The position numbers were made by a program, and so were the translations under genes. A stretch of 10,000 nucleotides of DNA from Actinidia chinensis (Eukaryota; Streptophyta; Magnoliopsida; Ericales; Actinidiaceae), in NCBI GenBank assembly GCA_009663005.1, contig CM018904.1, positions 7,882,514 to 7,892,513 of the forward strand, in the 5' to 3' direction. This document shows positions 8,271 through 10,000 of this stretch, in pieces. The notes beneath the pieces were generated by a model that did not search any database, had not been told where the DNA came from, and saw nothing but the letters and a program-made list of their open reading frames with translations. Numbering within the stretch: the first letter of the stretch is position 1; every line of letters begins with the position of its first letter.

Positions 8271-9621
8271 GTAGCGACTATTTTCTCGTAACCCCGATTA
8301 ATTAGGTCGGCAATTGGTTCTTTCAGTGAAAACAGTCCTCAGTAGTGTGTTCGTGGTCCCTGGGGGAATTAACAATATTGTTACTGTTCCTCTTTTGGGG
8401 GTCAATTTGATCTTCCAGGGCCTTTGACGACTTCTTCATGCTAATTGTTGAGAGTAACTGTGTGGCAACAAGGGCGTTTGAAGTGGCGGTTTAGAATAAA
8501 CCCGGGTCAGCGAGAGGGAGTGCGAGTGACGCCTATCGCTAGACCGTTTGGGATCTCGGTTCAGGTCTCTTGTACTTCGTTCCTCCCTATAATCAGCCCG
8601 CCCTAGTATAGGCCTTTCGCTTAGGATCCATCTTTTCTCGTCGCTTCGTTTGGCCTCGGCTAACTCTTCTGCGGCGATTATAATTGTCGGCTTTGCTGGG
8701 GAGTGCGGATAAAGTTTCGGAACGTTTTTGGAAAGGGAGGTGAACAGTGGACCAGGTCGGAGTCCCTTCCATCATGCCAGATTATCACTTTGTGCTGGGA
8801 TCTTCAACTTCTAATACGGCCTGATTGATCGTTTACGGAATATCTTCAAGCTCTCGGTCTCTTTTGGTGACCGGTGAACAGGTGGGAAGCATTCTTATGT
8901 CGATTTCTCAGCTCATGAAATTGGCGACGCAGAGTCGACTGAGCTACGTCCAAAAGAGTTATGGTCCTGGCGATAGTTTTCTGAAACCACGACTTGGCTG
9001 GTTTACTTCAATTAGGGCGGAGAACGCGTTTTCGCACATAACCTCATCCGAGCACCCGTGAGAGGACATAGTAGGCTTTCGTATGAGTCTAGGTGACCAC
9101 TTGACACTGATCTTTGATCTCATAAATGCCGAGCTGGGTTAGGGAGCTGAAACTTCGAAAGAGATCGAGCTCTTAAATACAGTCATTTCGTTGAATGGCA
9201 GACTGTCTGTCTGCTAACACAGCGTGTCCACCATCTTATTGGAGCAATTTGTTCTAGTGTTAATGGCATCGAGCCGCCCCCACCCCCCCCTGCCGTCCAA
9301 TCTCGAATCTCTACGAGGTGGATTGTTTCGGGCCTCGTCTGATCGCCTCTATGGGGACTCACTCCCCCTTCTCCCCGGCCGAGTTTGACGAGATTCTGAG
9401 AGGAACTCCTTTCTCGTAAGGACGGACTTGATGCTCGGGCCTACCCCTCACGCTCGTTCGATACTGATGTGGTGATGAACGTCTCCCGAACGATTAAAGT
9501 TCGGGACGAGATCGCGCGATATCAGGGTACGGATGGTGCTGCCGGAAGTTGGGGGTTGGCAGCAGTGAGGAGTTGCATAGGCAACCAGTATTATCCATTC
9601 ATGATCCTCATTGCTCGGCAT
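8270..9621 (-). pseudogene. gag (capsid/nucleocapsid) gene, broken
   Basis: Gag forms the virus-like particle and packages the RNA. A long open stretch on the minus strand contains MPSNEDHEW at 9621; this Met is a plausible but unproven start, since the frame continues upstream into the LTR. The capsid-type domain (Retrotrans_gag) is traced by LPFNEMTVFKSS (near 9195), a YESLL block (about 9090), FRKLSPG (about 8985-8967), FVANFMS (8928-8910), ERESLK-like residues near 8860, and the clear MMEG...ALPSKADNYN stretch (8775 to about 8680), followed by the AEAKR and ADYREE traces. The nucleocapsid keeps DHEHTTEDCF (about 8362-8333), part of a CCHC zinc knuckle whose first two Cys are gone. Stops and frame changes occur about every 100-200 bases. 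Recognition of the MMEG block is strong. Confidence 0.88.
9277..9290. repeat. C5-A-C8 tract within the 5' part of gag
   Basis: This short C-rich tract sits in the poorly conserved N-terminal part of gag (minus strand G run). It has the same style as the tracts at 6362-6412 and 5178-5191: C blocks with, at most, single A interruptions. Confidence 0.75.
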
Positions 9622-9768
9622 ATGTGTATCTACGGTGAGGCCTTCTGATCTGGAACTTGGCTTGGGTTGGCCATAGGACGGGTATGTTACTAGGTGGAGC
9701 CTACTGGCACTTGGTCTGGGTAGGTTGCGCGACTGCCAGCAGGTAAATAAGAAAGATCGAGAAACTGT
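9622..9768 (-). other. Leader between primer binding site and gag
   Basis: This would be the untranslated leader of the element RNA, which normally holds packaging signals. No separate gene is supported. A minus-strand frame is open from 9828 in the LTR through this segment to 9448, so the exact Gag start cannot be fixed from this copy. No clear splice or packaging motif is visible. Confidence 0.5.
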
Positions 9769-9787
9769 CGTTCCACAGACGGAGCCA
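9769..9787 (-). other. Primer binding site (tRNA-primed cDNA start)
   Basis: On the minus strand the sequence TGGCTCCGTCTGTGGAACG begins three bases after the end of the 5' LTR. A TGG start pairs with the CCA end of a tRNA, and the position is as required for minus-strand cDNA priming. The wording resembles the binding site typical of plant Tat elements, with one or two changes. I do not assign the tRNA isoacceptor with confidence. Confidence 0.82.
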
Positions 9788-9790
9788 AAC

Positions 9791-10000
9791 TGTTGTGGTA
9801 ATAAACTGGGCGAGCAACCAACAGTCAATAGTGCTTGGTCTCCTCGGCAGCTGGGCCGCGGATATTGGACGGGGACTATGCACAGACGAACAAAGAAGTA
9901 AACGGCCAGGGCGAGGAACAGCTCAAAATTCCTCCTGCGTGGAGATCAGAACCAAGGCGATGACAGCAGGTAAAAGAGCTCAGAAGAGAGTTGTAGAGTA
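9791..10000 (-). repeat. 5' LTR, 3'-terminal part only (cut by window end)
   Basis: This is a direct repeat of 213-428 in the same orientation, starting TGTTGTGGTAA on the plus strand. Blocks such as CAGTCAATA, ATTGGACGGGG, GACGAACAAA, GTAAACGGCCAGGGCG, CAAGGCGATGACA and CAGAAGAGAGTTGTAG are shared. There are scattered substitutions and small indels; for example the left copy has C8 at 353-360 where this copy has ATTCCTCC. Identity is about three quarters to four fifths by eye. The rest of the LTR, including its promoter, lies beyond 10000. Confidence 0.92.

Larger units (their letters stand above)
213..10000 (-). mobile_element. Decayed Tat-type Ty3/gypsy LTR retrotransposon (right LTR cut by window)
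   Basis: The element is read on the minus strand. It runs from its 5' LTR (9791 to beyond 10000) through the primer binding site, gag, protease, RT, RNase H and integrase to the 3' LTR at 213. The order protease-RT-RNase H-integrase is that of Ty3/gypsy elements. The wording of the Gag, RT and RNase H fragments, and an antisense Transposase_28-like gene between pol and the 3' LTR, place it in the Tat/Ogre group. All coding parts have multiple stops and frameshifts and the LTR copies have diverged clearly, so the copy is old and not autonomous. With LTRs of about 1.05 kb the full element would be about 10.6 kb. The family is a confident call; the exact lineage within Tat is not resolved. Confidence 0.93.

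Noticed and set aside
9448..9828. 126-codon minus-strand frame as a complete small gene starting inside the LTR
   Set aside because: Its first part is LTR, primer binding site and leader; only the part from about 9621 fits the start of gag, so it is not a separate gene.

Overview
The window looks like repeat-rich nuclear DNA of a flowering plant. It is almost entirely one old, inactivated Ty3/gypsy LTR retrotransposon of the Tat/Ogre type, lying on the minus strand. The diagnosis rests on translated fragments read directly on the minus strand, in the order expected of this lineage: gag (about 9621 to 8270), protease (8270-7680), reverse transcriptase (7500-6560), RNase H (6560-5600) and integrase (5510-4245). 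Every domain carries stop codons and frameshifts, so no intact protein remains. No host gene, tRNA, rRNA or CRISPR array was found.

Layout from left to right: positions 1-212 are AT-rich flanking DNA. The 3' LTR runs from 213 to about 1265, and a purine tract candidate on the minus strand follows at 1266-1276. From about 1418 to 3827 there is a decayed gene on the plus strand, antisense to gag-pol. It resembles the 'putative gypsy type transposon' (Transposase_28, PF04195) proteins carried by Tat elements and ends in an acidic tail. A short spacer with a degenerate GGCGA-rich repeat (about 3940-4130) separates this gene, tail to tail, from the 3' end of pol at 4245. Then come pol, gag and an untranslated leader. 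The primer binding site is at 9769-9787 and the 5' LTR starts at 9791; only its first 210 bases (its 3' end on the element strand) lie in the window.

The two LTR copies can be aligned over 213-428 and 9791-10000, at roughly three quarters to four fifths identity by eye. That indicates an old insertion. If both LTRs are about 1.05 kb, the whole element is about 10.6 kb and its last 0.8-0.9 kb lies beyond position 10000.

In a live relative, the LTR would drive a minus-strand transcript for Gag (particle), protease, RT/RNase H (cDNA synthesis) and integrase (insertion). The antisense gene would need its own plus-strand promoter, and its role is unknown. Unusual here are several long C or G runs inside coding domains, a strong surplus of the pentamer GGCGA on the plus strand, and a recognisable antisense gene. 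Domain calls come from reading translations by eye; no database search was run.
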